DNA of 64,000 nucleotides from Lamellibrachia satsuma (taxonomy: Eukaryota > Annelida > Polychaeta > Sabellida > Siboglinidae): NCBI GenBank assembly GCA_033239005.1, contig BSQZ01000035.1, positions 3,737,501-3,801,500 of the forward strand, read 5' to 3'. The first letter of the stretch is position 1. Every line of letters begins with the position of its first letter. Under the pieces are notes generated by a model, which worked only from the letters and a program-made list of their open reading frames with translations, did not search any database and was not told the DNA's origin. The position numbers and the translations under genes are program-made. Positions 1 through 14,500 of this stretch are shown one piece after another.

Positions 1-82
1 AATGTCTTTATATAAGCAAAAATCATGTACCCTCTGTTAAGACAAGTACCTAGATTTTTTTGAAAGAGTTTATAAATACATT

Positions 83-760
<678 letters not shown>

Positions 761-998
761 GAATTACTACGCACACGTGCCTTGTTGCGAAAAAATTGCC
801 AAAAATCCTTCCGCCTATTGAAATCATCTAAAAATCCACAGTTACATTGCCAACATGTTCTACCAGCAAACTTGCCAATGTTCCTGGCTCAAATGCAGTT
901 ATGTCAGATGATATGATTTTTTTTTAAATAACACATCTAAAATTACTGTGCCCTACATTCGTGTGTAAAACATCAGGAAGTCTAACTGAGGCATGATC
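761..998. repeat. 238-bp direct repeat, copy A
   Basis: Nearly identical to 2,530-2,767 in the same orientation and of the same length, from GAATTACTAC to GAGGCATGATC. No TG...CA ends, so not an obvious LTR. The pair brackets about 1.5 kb of non-coding DNA. Confidence 0.8.
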
Positions 999-2529
999 AC
1001 AAATAGGGAAGCTTTTTTTGGAGAAAGTGTCCAATTTTATATCAAGTTGCGGCACAATGTATATGTAAACCTATTATGGAACACTCCTGCTTGTCACGTC
1101 ATTATTATTTGTTTCACAGCCAAATCAAAACAATGCCCTGCCCATAATATTAGCTGAAAACCAGTCACATAATTTAAATATAGGTCAATTTTGACACTTG
1201 ATAAGTCATTAATTGTGTACACTAGATTTCTAGAGCATTGCAAACCAATGAAACCTACTTACTGTCTCTTTAAATATACCACCTACTTATTTTCAAATTA
1301 ATATTTATATAATTGCTTGATTTTTAACCAAATATGGTGCAATTTTGTCAGAAAAGTAACAATTTGTCACATTTAACAGGATTTTGGGTGATTTTCATTG
1401 TGTCAGACTTGCTAAATTTTATTGTTTATGTGATTGCTTTCATGCTTCTACTTGATCGGGTACATGGCGTACTGCTTGATTTGGATACGCCATCATAAAT
1501 GGGTATCACATGACCAGATACCCATTGCGGCCATATTTGAAAATGTTGATATACGCAATGCTTCCAGTGGCCGTGACACAACCAAAATATGACTATTCTG
1601 TCCAAATTTGCTACACAATATCACCAATGCATTGGGCCACATAACAAATATCACCAATGATTGTTCTAGTTCAAAATAGCTACCTGCTCTCATTAGTTAG
1701 CAAAATTTTGATATTGATTCATTTGATTCAGTGCACAACCATGTACATGAGTGCACACTGTCACTGCAAAACTGTAGCCACTTCTATGAAATTTTAGCTA
1801 TATATTTAGTAAGATCACTTATAGGGTTAGCCTGTCCATAGTACACACTCGTTAATGGTGACATACAAACGCTTAACTTCAGCATGCTCTTACATCATGA
1901 ATGTTTTGATAATAACAAACATGCTGTTACCTCATGCACTCTTTTAACATGAACAGTACCGTTTGGACATGACTATTTTTTACAACTATAACTGTTTCCA
2001 TATAACACGAAATGCCAAACATTATTGCACGAAATATAAGAAATTTATAGCATTCAAAACATTTACTGAATTATGTAAGCTTTCCAGTTATGCACTCAAT
2101 TATTGACATAAATGATGTTCAAATATCAGCAAAGTTAGCAGTTTTATGAACATTAAAGCCATGTAGCCGCGACATGATATGGATAAATTTTTCCAAATAT
2201 GTGCCACATTGGGTTCATGATTAGCTGTGCTGTTTAACCATTCATCCTAACACTGCACTGTCTGCATAGTACACACTCGAAACTTGGTTACAGTAACTTT
2301 TCATGCATTTCATAGTATGCATAAAAACCCTCCTCAGCTGGCTGCATTTTTGTTGCCATGGTGCTATTTGGTTCACCTCCTGTTACGTTTCCCATTCTCA
2401 TGTAAAATTTACACGATTGAAAACGACCATCAAAAATTAAACTTCTGATTGTAACATCACCATCCCAGTGCTGAAGTCAAACTGTGCTATAGATCCACCA
2501 TACCCATAAATTTTTACCAATTTCTGCAT
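999..2529. other. Non-coding DNA between the 238-bp repeats
   Basis: AT-rich, with only short chance ORFs. I see no domain, RNA gene or transposon signature here. Confidence 0.6.
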
Positions 2530-2767
2530 GAATTACTACACACACATGCCTTATTGTGAAAAAATTTCCAAAAATCCTTCCGCCTATTGAAATCATTGAA
2601 AAATCCACAGTTACATTGCCAACATGTTCTACCAGCAAACTTGCCAATGTTCCTGGCTTAAATGCAGTTATGTCAGATGATATGATTTTTTTTAAATAAC
2701 ACATCTAAAATTACTGTGCCCTACATTCGTGTGTAACACACCAGGAAGTCTAACTGAGGCATGATCC
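2530..2767. repeat. 238-bp direct repeat, copy B
   Basis: Second copy of the 761-998 sequence with scattered substitutions (for example TTGCGAAAAAATTG becomes TTGTGAAAAAATTT). The low but real divergence suggests an old local duplication or two insertions of one family. Confidence 0.8.
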
Positions 2768-2884
2768 CTACAGTTGACTTACTAGTAGTTTAACCATTTA
2801 TTCGCATATGATCGTGTAGTACAGAATTATGGAAGAGGGCGTCCCTGTGCTACTATAAAGTAGTATTTAGATATCACTTCTCTT

Positions 2885-4155
2885 GGTTAGTTGAGCCACC
2901 CATGTTTCCCAGGAAACTACAGCAGCAACAGTTACATGGTACGGGTCCCGGATGGTTCGGGCCATGACGGGTTCAGGCCACGCCTAGTCATTTCGGCCTA
3001 CGCAGACGGATGGTTCGGGTAAAAACAGCGTCGTTATTGAATTCAGCTACGGTTGATTCGGCCCATGCTAGTAGCGGAATTCTAAGCGACGGAAAAAGTG
3101 AAAGATTGCGCGCAAAACATACGCACACACTAATATAGTAATATATAATTATTGTAGAGCACTATCCATAAGATAACGGATATGACATAATAACTTTTAG
3201 GTTATCAATGGACCAGTTATACTATCATCAAAGTTGGGAAATGTTTATAACTTGATTAGGCATCTGACAATTCTATGACTATTGAAAGTTTATATCATAG
3301 TGATATTATATGTTACATTTAATATATTTTATTCATTACATATAATATTATATATTAACATATATTAGAGAAAATAATATTTATTTACTTTTGAATTCAA
3401 GGTTATCAACTGAACGGCTAATACCGTCAGATTTTAAACTTTTTTTACTTATGTTAATACTTTGGTATAGTTGGCATTATCTATGTATTAAAATGCTTTT
3501 ATTGATTACCAGTTTAATTTGATGATTAAACCAACTGACTGCCTAATGTCAAGTTTTAAATTTGTTTTGCATCTTCATCTGTATATATGATTAATAAAGT
3601 ACAATTTAATGCATCTGTACGTTTCTCAAGATTCGAAAACGCTAATAATTAACATAGTAAACATACCACATCACACTTCCCATTTACAACACGCAAGTCG
3701 CAAAAAATCAAGTCGAAAATAACGAATGTAATAAGGTCCACGGGCCACACTTTCCAGTTAGAATACGATAGTCGTCTTGGCCCACGCATATATATATACA
3801 CAGTTGATTCGGCCTGTGAGAGTGAAAACACTTCACGGTTCACTGGTTGCGAAAACGGTTGGTTCATGGACTGAACTGGTTATGGGCAGAAACATCCGAC
3901 ACCCCATGGTACAACCCAGTGATTGAACATGTTATTAGAACGTGATTGACATATAATAGGTTACATTTGTCACAATGGCCAGAACATGTGAGCTAAAAGT
4001 ATGTTTTTCGAATCTTTTGGTAATTGTGATTAATGTCTGCTGGTGTGTAAACTATCAACTCACGTGACCAAACTTTACTGTTTACACACTTACAAATTGC
4101 TTAACTATGCACAGAGAAGAAGTTTATTTACATAATTTCGTGTATTAATGAGAAC
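2885..4155. repeat. Dispersed repeat copy split by the 962-bp element
   Basis: The sequence at 2,885-2,942 (TTAGTTGAGCCACCCATG) and 3,913-4,155 is continuous in the copy at 61,835-62,130. It is a non-coding repeat of unknown class that served as the insertion target. Confidence 0.7.
2943..3904. mobile_element. 962-bp non-autonomous DNA transposon, hAT-type 8-bp target duplication
   Basis: Flanked by the 8-bp direct repeat CATGGTAC (2,935-2,942 and 3,905-3,912). Ends are inverted repeats: GGGTCCCGGATGGTTC at the left; the right end on the opposite strand reads GGGTGTCGGATGTTTC. A paralogous copy of the host sequence near 61,868 lacks the insert and shows the joined site ACATGGTACCCAGTG. No transposase is encoded. 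The 8-bp duplication suggests mobilisation by a hAT transposase. Confidence 0.8.
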
Positions 4156-4278
4156 AGACCTGGGGCCGAAGTACTCGGTAGTCATGTGCTCCTCTACTTG
4201 AGTACATTTTAAAAATACTCTTACTCGTAGAAATTATGGTCAATTACTCGTACTTGTACTCATACTCGTGTTCAACTA

Positions 4279-4690
4279 AAGTCAAGCCTCGTTATAATGC
4301 GGTGGTCGGGGTCCACGACTTCGGACCGCGTTGTATGTGAGGCACATTAGGTGTTCCCATATCTGTCACCAGGGAGCTACTAAACAACAGCGATCATCGC
4401 CCGCTGCACCAAGTCCATGAACGCTGTCAAAGCTCTGTGTGCTTGCAGCACTGTCTTATACGCCAACATGCAGCTTATTGAACTTATTATACTAGCATCA
4501 ACGTTTATTATTTTTAAATGTCACATCCTATTGATTCTTGAACTGAATAAAACATGTACGTATACCGCCTACGAATCAAAAATAATAACCTCTATCTGAG
4601 CAGCCAAAAATGTGTATGATTTGACAAATGTAGTATGTAAGCTGATGAAACACAAACCACCAACGATTAGGCTGTGCTCAGTCTAGTAAA
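4279..4690. mobile_element. Truncated pogo-type inverted-repeat element
   Basis: Begins GTCAAGCCTCGTTATAATGC and matches the first 400 bases or so of the elements at 17,824 and 20,705. The right terminus is missing. Non-coding. Confidence 0.65.
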
Positions 4691-4719
4691 AAGTGCTACA
4701 TCTTCTATTTTTATTTGTT

Positions 4720-5235
4720 GTATTGCTTTACTTTTAGTGTAAAGCATTTGATTTTGAGTATGATGGTAATCATATTATGGTAATTATTTTAATATTACAC
4801 GTATTTCCATGCATGTACTTAAGATGCTTCAAACATTACTTCCATGTTTTTATATTTAAAATAAAGTTTCAAGTTACTTTTTCATGAACTTTCATATGTC
4901 GGTTCTTCTATTATTATTACTGCATAGGTGATAATGCCATCCTCGCTGCACAGATAGTAAGACTTGACTGGGCCAATAATGGTTAAACCAGACTTGAAAA
5001 AAACCTAAATCGGCCAATAATGGTTGTCATTTGACAACTTGCATTGGCCTACCAGTGCAAAAACCAAATGGACCAATAATTGCTGTCATTATATCACCAA
5101 GTATTGGCTTGCCAATGAAAAAAATTAATTGGGCCAATAATGGCTGTCATAGACGCAACGGCTTCCATGGAAGCCATTCGCGCGGTTTTTAGAATGTTCA
5201 AGACTGGCAAAATTTTATTTCTGGCTAAGGGCCTG
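4720..5235. repeat. Dispersed repeat with CCAATAATGG motifs, copy 1
   Basis: Shares a run of sequence with 35,575-36,040, including CATTACTTCCATGTTT, AAATAAAGT, several CCAATAATGGCTGTCAT blocks and a closing GTTCAAGACT. The internal CCAATAATGG blocks are themselves tandem. It abuts the (TA)n run before RNF31 exon 1, so it sits in the promoter-proximal region. Confidence 0.7.
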
Positions 5236-5241
5236 CTGCTG

Positions 5242-5244
<3 letters not shown>

Positions 5245-5318
<74 letters not shown>
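5245..5318. repeat. (TA)n microsatellite before RNF31 exon 1
   Basis: About 37 TA units ending about 100 bases upstream of the RNF31 ATG. Chance ORFs of poly-Tyr-Ile on both strands come from it and are not genes. Confidence 0.95.
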
Positions 5319-5323
<5 letters not shown>

Positions 5324-5418
5324 GACAGATTTACATGTGTATGTTTGTTTTTCACACGCAGGTTTAGACTACAACAGATTAAAACAACATTGAACACAAC
5401 CGGCTAGTACCATACAAT

Positions 5419-5544
5419 ATGGAGGGCGAGAACTTAGGGCAAATGTCATCATTGCCCCAGTCTATCAATGTGTTGCCCCTTTCAATGAAGATAAGGGTGC
5501 TGGAGGCATCTGTCCGCCAACTTCACAGACAACTCACTGATGCG
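5419..5544 (+). CDS. RNF31: RNF31 exon 1, start codon
   Basis: Opens with ATG in a good context (A at -3, G at +4) and encodes 42 residues starting [10 protein letters not shown]. It ends at GCG|GTAACA in phase 0, matching the phase-0 start of exon 2. The segment is helical and resembles the poorly conserved stretch before the PUB domain of HOIP. A possible acceptor (CACACGCAG) lies about 60 bases upstream, so a 5' UTR intron is possible. A long (TA)n run ends about 100 bases before the ATG. Confidence 0.75.
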
Positions 5545-8500
5545 GTAACATTTCATTCAGTTATTATTATTGACCTTGTGACATGCAATATGATTGTGTG
5601 CGTGCTGGCCTGACTTCTGTCTTCTCTGTTACATATGTAGTATGACTGTGTGCATGCTGGTGTGAATCATACATGGATTAATTTCAATTGTTAATTTGAT
5701 AATTGAATTAACTCAATTAAATTAATTAACGTTTCCAGAAAGGCTAATTTAATTAATTAACTTTACCAAAAGGGGTTAATTTTATTAAATTGACAAATTC
5801 CCAATTAAGTGTCCCATATTACTGGATAGTTCACAGTCATGTTGTCCAGGTATTTCAAGCAGGCCTGCAGTCACCATTCTAGTCACTAGCCTGAGAGAGA
5901 TCAGGTTCAGGCATATGTGAATGGGAGGGAGAACATCACCAAGCACAGACAGATTGAGATTCAACATGGACGATGGCCTGTATACAGGAATGATACTAAT
6001 TGACAGGCGATTACTCTATCTTGACAACTAAATTAAAACCCATAAGTGCTGATAGGCCTTCAGTGTCATGGTTTGAGTCTTATCTGTTGGAAAGAAAACA
6101 ACTCATTAATGTAAATGGAAGGTTTCCTGAGCTCGGTAACGTTACATGTGGTGTACCACAAGGGTCCATTTTAGGCCTGCTGCTTTTTATCATTTATGTC
6201 AGTGACATGGTTCAAAGTATAAACTGTGATCTTTTCTTATATGCAGATGATTCTACCTTGCTGGTTTTTGGTAAATGTCCAACAGAAATTTAAAGGAAAC
6301 TTAACTTCGAATTAAAATCATTAAGTGGCTGGCTAGAAGAAAAGAGCTGTCCATTCATTTAGGTAAGACAGAGAGTATTTTGTTTGCGTCTAAAAACCGA
6401 TTAGCAAAAGCTAATAGTATGACAACCTATTGTAATGGTGTCAAGGTAGAAGCCAAGTCAAGTGTTAAATATCTTGTTATCACTTTTGAACAGGACATGA
6501 CTAGTTCATCTATGGGAAAAACTGTTGTCAAGAATGTAAATGCTAAAGTGAAGTATTTACAGCGTAGCATGGAATTATCCTGGCTCCGTCACTTCACAAA
6601 GTGCAATACACTTGGGCCAAACTTGCTCACAAAAAAAATAAACATTGACCTATCCCTGCACCGTCCCACCACTCCTGCTGATCTCCCTTCTGGTAATCCG
6701 AGATGCATCCACTTCCCACTTGGTACCAACAGCCTTTTAGTCTAACCCTAAATTCGCTCCATTATTTTAATTTTGTGGGTGCTAATTGTACTCCTTTTGT
6801 TATAACTTACAGCTTTTAAGGTTGCTTTTTATTTATGGATTGTTTTGGTCATTGGCCACACTTTAATCACAAATTTTTTATAGTTATCAATTCTTAAGTT
6901 TTATACGAGTCATGACAGATCACTCCGGGAAGACACGCCATGAGCAGAAATCCCCGGTCTGCACTAGGCTGATGCACAGTGGGGACAACCAGCCAGGCAA
7001 GTGTCGCTCTTGTCATGGCTGTACAGTCGACCATAAGTGCGATATTTGTTCTGAGTGGACCAACGAAGTCTGGACTTGCATCGTCGAGCATACGAAAGCC
7101 AGATCCTCGCGAAAATGCCGCTCCACTCCAGGCGGCTCTAGCAAACAGTCACGTTCTCGCGGCAGTTTTCACGCGGCAGTTTTCGTGGATTCTCTCTACC
7201 TCCATCTCCGGAGAGATTCCGGGAAGACAGTTGGGATTCGGTGATGGCGGAGATTTTGCGTCTACTTCGCCATCAACAGAACCCACAATCAACCGTTTTA
7301 TCTCCCGGCTCCATAGATATACCTGGAATGGGCAATGCCATTATATTACCGGTGGTGACAATAGCTGGTGCCGGGTTTCAGTGTCAGGCCCTTCGTCCCT
7401 CCGTTCCCCGCGATGTCACAGTATCTATTTCTAAATCCTGCGATGTAAGTAGTGCCCCCATTGTGAGTGTTTCCGGAGGCCCATCTGTGACCTGAGCGAT
7501 TGACAAAGCTGTCTGGACTAATGTCCCAACAACTGGATCCCAGGCAGGGGGATCCAGGCACATACCCAGCACTCCATGTGAATGGAACCATGCTGGAGGG
7601 CAGGCTCTGGCCGAACACCTGGGGCCAGAGGTAAATTCCCCGGAATACCACGTTCGGCACCGGGCCGGACACCCGGAGCCAGAGATCATTTCCCTGGAAT
7701 ACCAAATTCAATGCCGGGCCGGGACCGAAGCCGGGGCCGGAGACAACCACCGTCGCCCAGAAGCTTACTTGCCGGAGGCTACATCTGGAAATCCGAGACC
7801 TTTCCTGCTGGCTGAAACTTCCCGGCATTACTCAGTTTCAGTGGAACACCGGACGACCACTGGTTTTACCAGACCCAGTCGCTGTGGAGTTACCATTATT
7901 ACCACGACCCGAGTGTGCATTTTACAGCACACCGAACAATCAGGCTGGACGAAGCGTTTAGCACTTCTGCCAGACAAGTCTGCTCTACTCCGGCTGACAC
8001 AGTTAGTTATAATTTCGGTACCCATGCCCAACAGGGAAACTGGGCATGTAAACCATTCCCACATGTCACTACCGTGAATGAAGCTCGTTCCATCAACAGT
8101 TATGGCTCCGGAAACACGACCAGATGTTTCTTTCTGCATCAGCGGGCTCAGCCAGAAACTAATGTTCGTTTTTATGCCGTTTTCGGGTTGCGAAAGACCA
8201 GAAGCCACACACGTTCCGTCATCTGTATGTTCTTGCTCGGGAGACGAAAATGAGTTTGCGTACTCAGACGACCAAATATCCTGCAATGCAACACCACCCG
8301 TTGCCGTACAGCCATTTGAACAGACGATGTCACACTCAGGGATAGGGTTAATTTGGCGCTAACTTTTCTAGCCGACGATATTTCAGCTACTGATAATATA
8401 TCAAACGATGAACCACGGTTGTCGTCACTGGCACAATCTCATTATGTGGTTCCTGTAGCTCCCATGCCCAGGTTCTCATTTTCAGCGGCAATGACAAATA

Positions 8501-11500
8501 ATTTTCGTAAAATTCACCGGGATTTATAACCCACTACGGTGGGTCCCTCATTCTAAGGAAGCCATATACAACCCCTTAGAACTGCCGTCAAGAGACTTCA
8601 CCTTTTTTACGGATCTTCCTCTCATCCTAGGATTCTCAGATGTTTCACGTTCTCATGCAGTGGGGGGCAGCACACTCAAAGAAATTGGGTGCGGAACAGC
8701 GCTATTTCCATGATCTGGCGTCCATGTCGCGAAGACAGCTGTGTATATCCTTCTTGCAGGATTGGTTTGGGGCAGCCATGAATTGCTAAATCCAGGGCCT
8801 CATCGACCATGTCGGTGTGGAGAATGTTCCAGCAGAGTCTTTACTTGAACAACTGAGGGCAGCATTACAGCTTTCCCAATCTGTGGCTACAGCTTGGTTC
8901 GATGGTGCAGCATTGGATTGCTCTATGGCATTCAACATATTGCTGCATCAACAGGACCAGGCTCTGTGGGATGCCTCTCCTCTTTTATCACAGGATGAAA
9001 AAGAGAGTCTACATAATGCCTCATTCAGGTCTTCGTCACTTTTTGACGATCCTCCAATAAAGCTGCATTTGCTAGAAAAGGTGGTTGGTCGGCAGAGAGA
9101 AAACACCTTGTATCGTGCCTCTGCACTTCTTCTGGTGGCTAGACACTCACAGCCTTCTCCAAGGTCTTGTTGGACGGCTCCGACAAGAACTTCCTTCTGA
9201 CAACAGCTTCCTATGCTTCCCCTCTCTTCACGTCCTCGGCCCTTTCTGCTCCCAGAGAGTGTGTTTCGGGGCGTTCCTTTTATTGTCGAGGAGGAAGGAA
9301 GTATAAATTTTGACTGCCTGTGTCAGGCACCTCGGTCACCAAACAGCCCTACTATCGGCCACCCATCCACCTTGAGTTCTCCAGGGATACCCCTTCAGGC
9401 GGTCGTACTCCCCCCTTTACTTTCAGAAAAGGTGGGAACTCGACTATCCCAGCTCTACGATGTCTGGAGATGAAAGGGATGCAACGGATGGGTGTGCAAG
9501 GTCCTGGAAACGAGTTTCCATCTATGTTTCAGGGAATGTCCTCCGAGGACATGTACCCTTCACGATTTGTGGACAGGGGCCCCCTCTTGAAGAGGAAGGC
9601 ACTATCAGCCTTAATCCACAAAATGTGGAGAAACGAGGTGATCGAAAACGTCCGTAATGCATCTTCTCCCGTTTTTTACAGTTGTCTATTCCTCGTTCCA
9701 AAGAAGTCAGGAGGATGGAGGCCTGTTATCAATCTCTCACTCCTCAACACGTTCTTGGAAATTCCCCATTTCAAGATGGAGACTTGAAGAAAGCATATGG
9801 CGATCTCTACATAGGGAAGCTTATTGATGCCTACTTCTACATTCCAATCCATCAGGGTAACTGAAAATTCCTTCGGTTCCAGGCTCAGGATACCCTCTAT
9901 CAATTCAGGGCCCTTCCGTTTGGCCTCTCTCCAGCACCTTGGGTATTCACCATGGTTATGGTAGAGATCAAAGTTCTGGTGCATGGAATGGGCATCAATC
10001 TATGTCAGTATCTGGACGACTGGCTGATATACTCATCATCTTGAGATCGATACCTCCAAGACACAGTCCAAGTTATCTGTCACACAATGGGACTTCTTAT
10101 TCACGAAAGGAAGTCTGACTTGATTCCCACACAAAAGTTCCTGTTTCTGGGATATCAATTTGACCTGATTTCCTTCCATGTGACCCCAACATTGGATCAA
10201 CATCTCAAGATCCAGGGGATCATTCAGTCCCTCCTGAATCAACAGGGGGACATGCTCGTATGTGGCAGATCCTGTTAAGTTTGTTTGCGGCAACAGATAA
10301 GCTTCCCTATGTAGAGAAGTTAGTTCCTCTGGGTTGCCTTCACACCTGCGAAGCCCAGTATTGCATCTCGCAACATTGGGATTTCAATCTGTCAACAAAC
10401 AACATGTGGATCCCCATTTCCCCTGCGGCAAGCAAGGATCTACAGTGGTGGATGTCGGGACACTATGTTCTGATGGGTGCTCGGGTAATCCCCAAGGATC
10501 CAGGTGCACGTTTGTTCACGGATGCGTTGAACATAGGTTGGAGTGCACATTGGAACTCCTTCACAGTCTCCAGTATCTGGTCGATGACCGGAAAGCACAT
10601 CACATCAATGTGCTAGAGTTAGAGTCTGTACACTTAACAGTGTTGCACTGGCTGAAGCAGCTCACGGGCCTAACAGTTCTTGTTGCGTCAGACAACTCCA
10701 CGGTAGTATCCTACATCAACAAGCAGGGCGGGACACGGTCAATATTGCTGTGCAGACAGACCAAGAGGTTACTCGTCATGTGCCAGAACAGCAAGATAGT
10801 GCTACGAGCACGTCACATTCCCGGAAGAATGAATGTTCTCGCGGATGTCCTATCTCACCCAACACAGATGTCAGGTACAGAGTGGTCCCTACATCCTTCT
10901 GTCTTCCAAGCAGTCATATGGGAGTGGGGAATCCCATTATTGGATTTATTCACAATGAGGTGGAACCACAAACTTCCAATATTCGTGTCCCCTGGTCCGG
11001 ATCCATCAGCCATGGCAGTGAATGCACTATCAATGAGTTGGAAGGCAATGTGGACATATGCTTATCCACCTCCAGCTCTGTTACCACAAGTTCTAGAGAA
11101 GGTCCAAGGAGACCAATGCGAACTGATCCTCATTGCTCAACGCTGGTCACATGTTTCCCCTTTACAGATACCCAACATTTATCGATTACTGCTACAACCA
11201 CGAGGACTAATCCATCGAGATCCCTCCAATCTACAACTACACGCACCAAAAATATCCAGGATGCACTCTGCAACAGAGGCTTTTCGGTCGACATTGAGTC
11301 TACTCTGGCAATCTATGAGTCCTAGTGGATGATATTCTCTACTGGGTGCATCACACAACAGGTTAATCCACTCTCGGCTACTGAGAGTGTAGTCTCAGAT
11401 TTTCTCCTTCACCTTCACACAGAGAAGCAGTTAGAAATTTCAACCATTGAAGGGTATCAAATGGCAATTGCCAGCATCCTTCATGCCACTTCTGATGTTG

Positions 11501-14500
11501 AGGAGGACGAAATCCATCATTGAAATCTTTACTATGAAATATCGAACTGGAACAGGGACGATGTGAGCGCCCTTTCCCAGTGGAATCTAGCCTTGGTTTT
11601 ATCAGCTTTAACCAAGCCTCCATTTGAGCCATTGAGCAAAGATTCCGACAAACTGATAACGTGGAAGACCGTTTTTTAATCGCCCTTACCTCATGCAAAT
11701 GGAGGGGCGAAATTCACACTTTTGAACATGCCCGTCTACTGCGGACCGCTGGCTGGACAGACGTTACACTACGAGTGGGTCAGTCTTTTATGTCAAAGAC
11801 ACAAGTGTTGGCTAAAAGTCCCAAATGTGTTCTTTCATGCACTATCCAAGCACTGGACAGTCATTTGAGCAACGGCTTGGCCAAAGACAGACCCGTCCGA
11901 GCTTGGACAGATGTATGTCATGGAGGGAGAACAAATGCTTCCTCTTTGTCTCTTTGAAACCAGGACATAGATCAGATATTGTTCCATCAACAATCTCCAG
12001 TTGGATCCACAAAACCATTATGGAATGTTATGCACAGTCACCTTCTACACTCCTCAAGTTCCATCGGGTTAAGTGTCACGATTTTTGATAAAATCTGATA
12101 AGTTTCGTTTGTCTAGGGGTAAATAAATAACGGTGGATGGGCCGACGTGACTTTATTTCGTTTGTGGGTTCTAATAATCTATAAATACTATGGCAAATAT
12201 ACACGATATACGTAAAAGACTATAACACGTAATAATAGTTTGCACATTTATTACATAAACAATGAAACAATATGTTCTTGTCACAGTCAATCATATATTA
12301 TTATAAATACCTTCCTCTCTTAGATATATATTATAATATGCATTTGTAACATCATCATCATCAACCATATATTGTAACAAATGTGTTTCTCTAACAGTTA
12401 TATTACTTCCCTAATACCATTTACACGGAATATTCTACTAAAAATCTAATTACTAACAATTCATGGAGCTTACCGGAAATAGCGTTCATATAAATACAAG
12501 GTCCGAAACTGTGCACACATCTTATCCCTAGATGTGGGGGAATCAATCAAATAACCTATCAAGAACTCCTACCCTGGGTCGTCACAGGGATTTTCTAACA
12601 CTGACGATCGAAATTTGAAGAATGACTGGCGTGTTGTCGACGGAACGGAATATGTAGGAGAATCACGCGATCATCAGGACGAACGATTTGTAGCTCATGG
12701 TCGGAATTCAAAGTGTAGATGTAGAAGTTTGATTGTCACGCGATCATCAGGTCGAAATATCTCGCAGAATCATACGGGAAGAGTTGTATACGCGCATCGA
12801 TTCTTCGAGTGTTTGATCATCAGGTTGAACGTTTCGGTATATTCATTCACATGTAGAATTTTGAAGACTTGGAATAAATCTGGGCTAAGCCTAAGGTTAC
12901 ATTTCTATCATAAGATTACTACTCTACAGAACGGTAACATCTTGTAAGGATTAATTCATCCTTTTTAGAATACTATAAACTTAACATATCAACTTATTAA
13001 CTAAACAGGGCATTGTTCGCCCTAATTTGAACTTCACATCGTTAACAAGCGAGTGGCGCACACACGTGGGGAGAAATAAATTTACGTCTTTCTCCGATCA
13101 AGATAAAACTCCGAATGACGCTTGCTGTCGTTACCGACGCTACTAACGGGTTTGGAGGTTTTTGTGATCTGACCAATCAAATCGTATCCCTTGATAATTT
13201 CAGCATCCCTACGTCATATTTCAAGTGTAAACTACTGGTGTTTGCGGGAATTTTATGTGCGTTTTGCACCCGGCCCTTAACAACATTCGTTAATCTGTGA
13301 AATAAGTCTCATGTAACTAAGTTTTGTCGTATCCGATATACCGTCAATTTGATAAGTAAATAATGAACCTTTTATGATAAAGTATTTACCTCTGGTAAAA
13401 TATCGAACTATAAAACTAGAACTTTGCATAGAACATCAATCACTAAATAGTAGATTCTATATGACGAATAAATTACATGTTTACCGTTACTATGGTACGG
13501 CAAAATTCGTTTGAACTGAGCGTTCGTTCGTTTTTATTTCATTCATTGATTTGGCTATGTGTAAAGTAGATTAGTTCCCTGTAGATCAAAATAATGTTTT
13601 TCGTTAAGAGTGTTGACATAAAAATAAAAACCGTAACATTAAGGCACACCAGGTACGGTTTGTGGCTGCGTCCCTTTCATTCCACAGACAGGCCTCAACA
13701 GATCCTGAGAGCCAGTGCCTACTCTCTCAAGTAAAAATAAAGTTGATTTATAAAACGGTTATTATGCACCTCTTATAGTATATGAAACCTGGCAATATTT
13801 TCTAACTCAAAACATATTTTAAGACACCAATAATTAACTATGAAACTGAACCTTTGTCTTAAAAAATTTTAATTGTTATACTCCTTTTTCCAGTAAGTGT
13901 GGATGGTTAAAGACATTTTATAGATTACATAAACAATGGACATTCTAATGAAATTTCGAAATCATACATTATAATATACCATGGATTTAGGCAATGTAAT
14001 TATTTTAATTTTGACTACATAAATAGAATTTTTTTTGTCATGAAATTGATGTTATATTAAGACTTTTGTTCGTTGAAAAAGTACAACTTGTCATGTTTCT
14101 AGGTACATTTCAAAAAGTTCTTGTTATCACATCATAACTGAGTCTGATGGCGAACATAATAAGGCGCCTTTTACCACAAAAGAGATACTTACAGCCAAAA
14201 TTCTTCATTCACCGGAAGTGTGTTTGTTATCTTCTTCAAAAAGAGAGTTCCATTTGGCCGCTTGTATTTGCTCAGCTGAGTACATTCTCAAGACGTTTTA
14301 TAACTTCCGTTGAGCACAAAAACTCAGCTGAGCATGAAATCTCGAGTTTGAGCACAGACTTGACATTGAGTTTGAGTACGGTTTATAACCACAGGCCCAG
14401 GTTGTGTGGAGGCATGCCTGGTGGCTGTAGAGAGTTGAGGAACTCAACAGGATACTGCACAGTTTGATTTTGGTCAACAACAGTATCAATGGACTTGTAT

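Larger units (their letters stand above)
6900..12090 (+). mobile_element. DIRS1-like tyrosine-recombinase retrotransposon, degenerate
   Basis: Ordered remnants of one element: a gag-like region with [21 protein letters not shown] (about 6,912-7,080); reverse transcriptase (about 9,580-10,050) with [20 protein letters not shown] and the catalytic YLDDWL; RNase H (about 10,500-10,850) with LFTDAL and [17 protein letters not shown]; a DIRS-specific C-terminal extension; and a tyrosine recombinase (about 11,330-12,080). DIRS elements integrate by tyrosine recombination, without an integrase. Stops and frameshifts occur in every domain, so it is dead. I did not find its inverted or internal complementary repeats. 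Confidence 0.88.

Noticed and set aside
6894..8362. Multiple overlapping ORFs on both strands between 6.9 and 8.4 kb
   Set aside because: They fall in the GC-richer gag region of the DIRS element; only the CHGC...CDICSEW frame carries a recognisable motif.
14147..14467. 106-codon plus-strand ORF
   Set aside because: Its right part overlaps the Helitron helicase end read on the minus strand; the rest has no similarity I can name.
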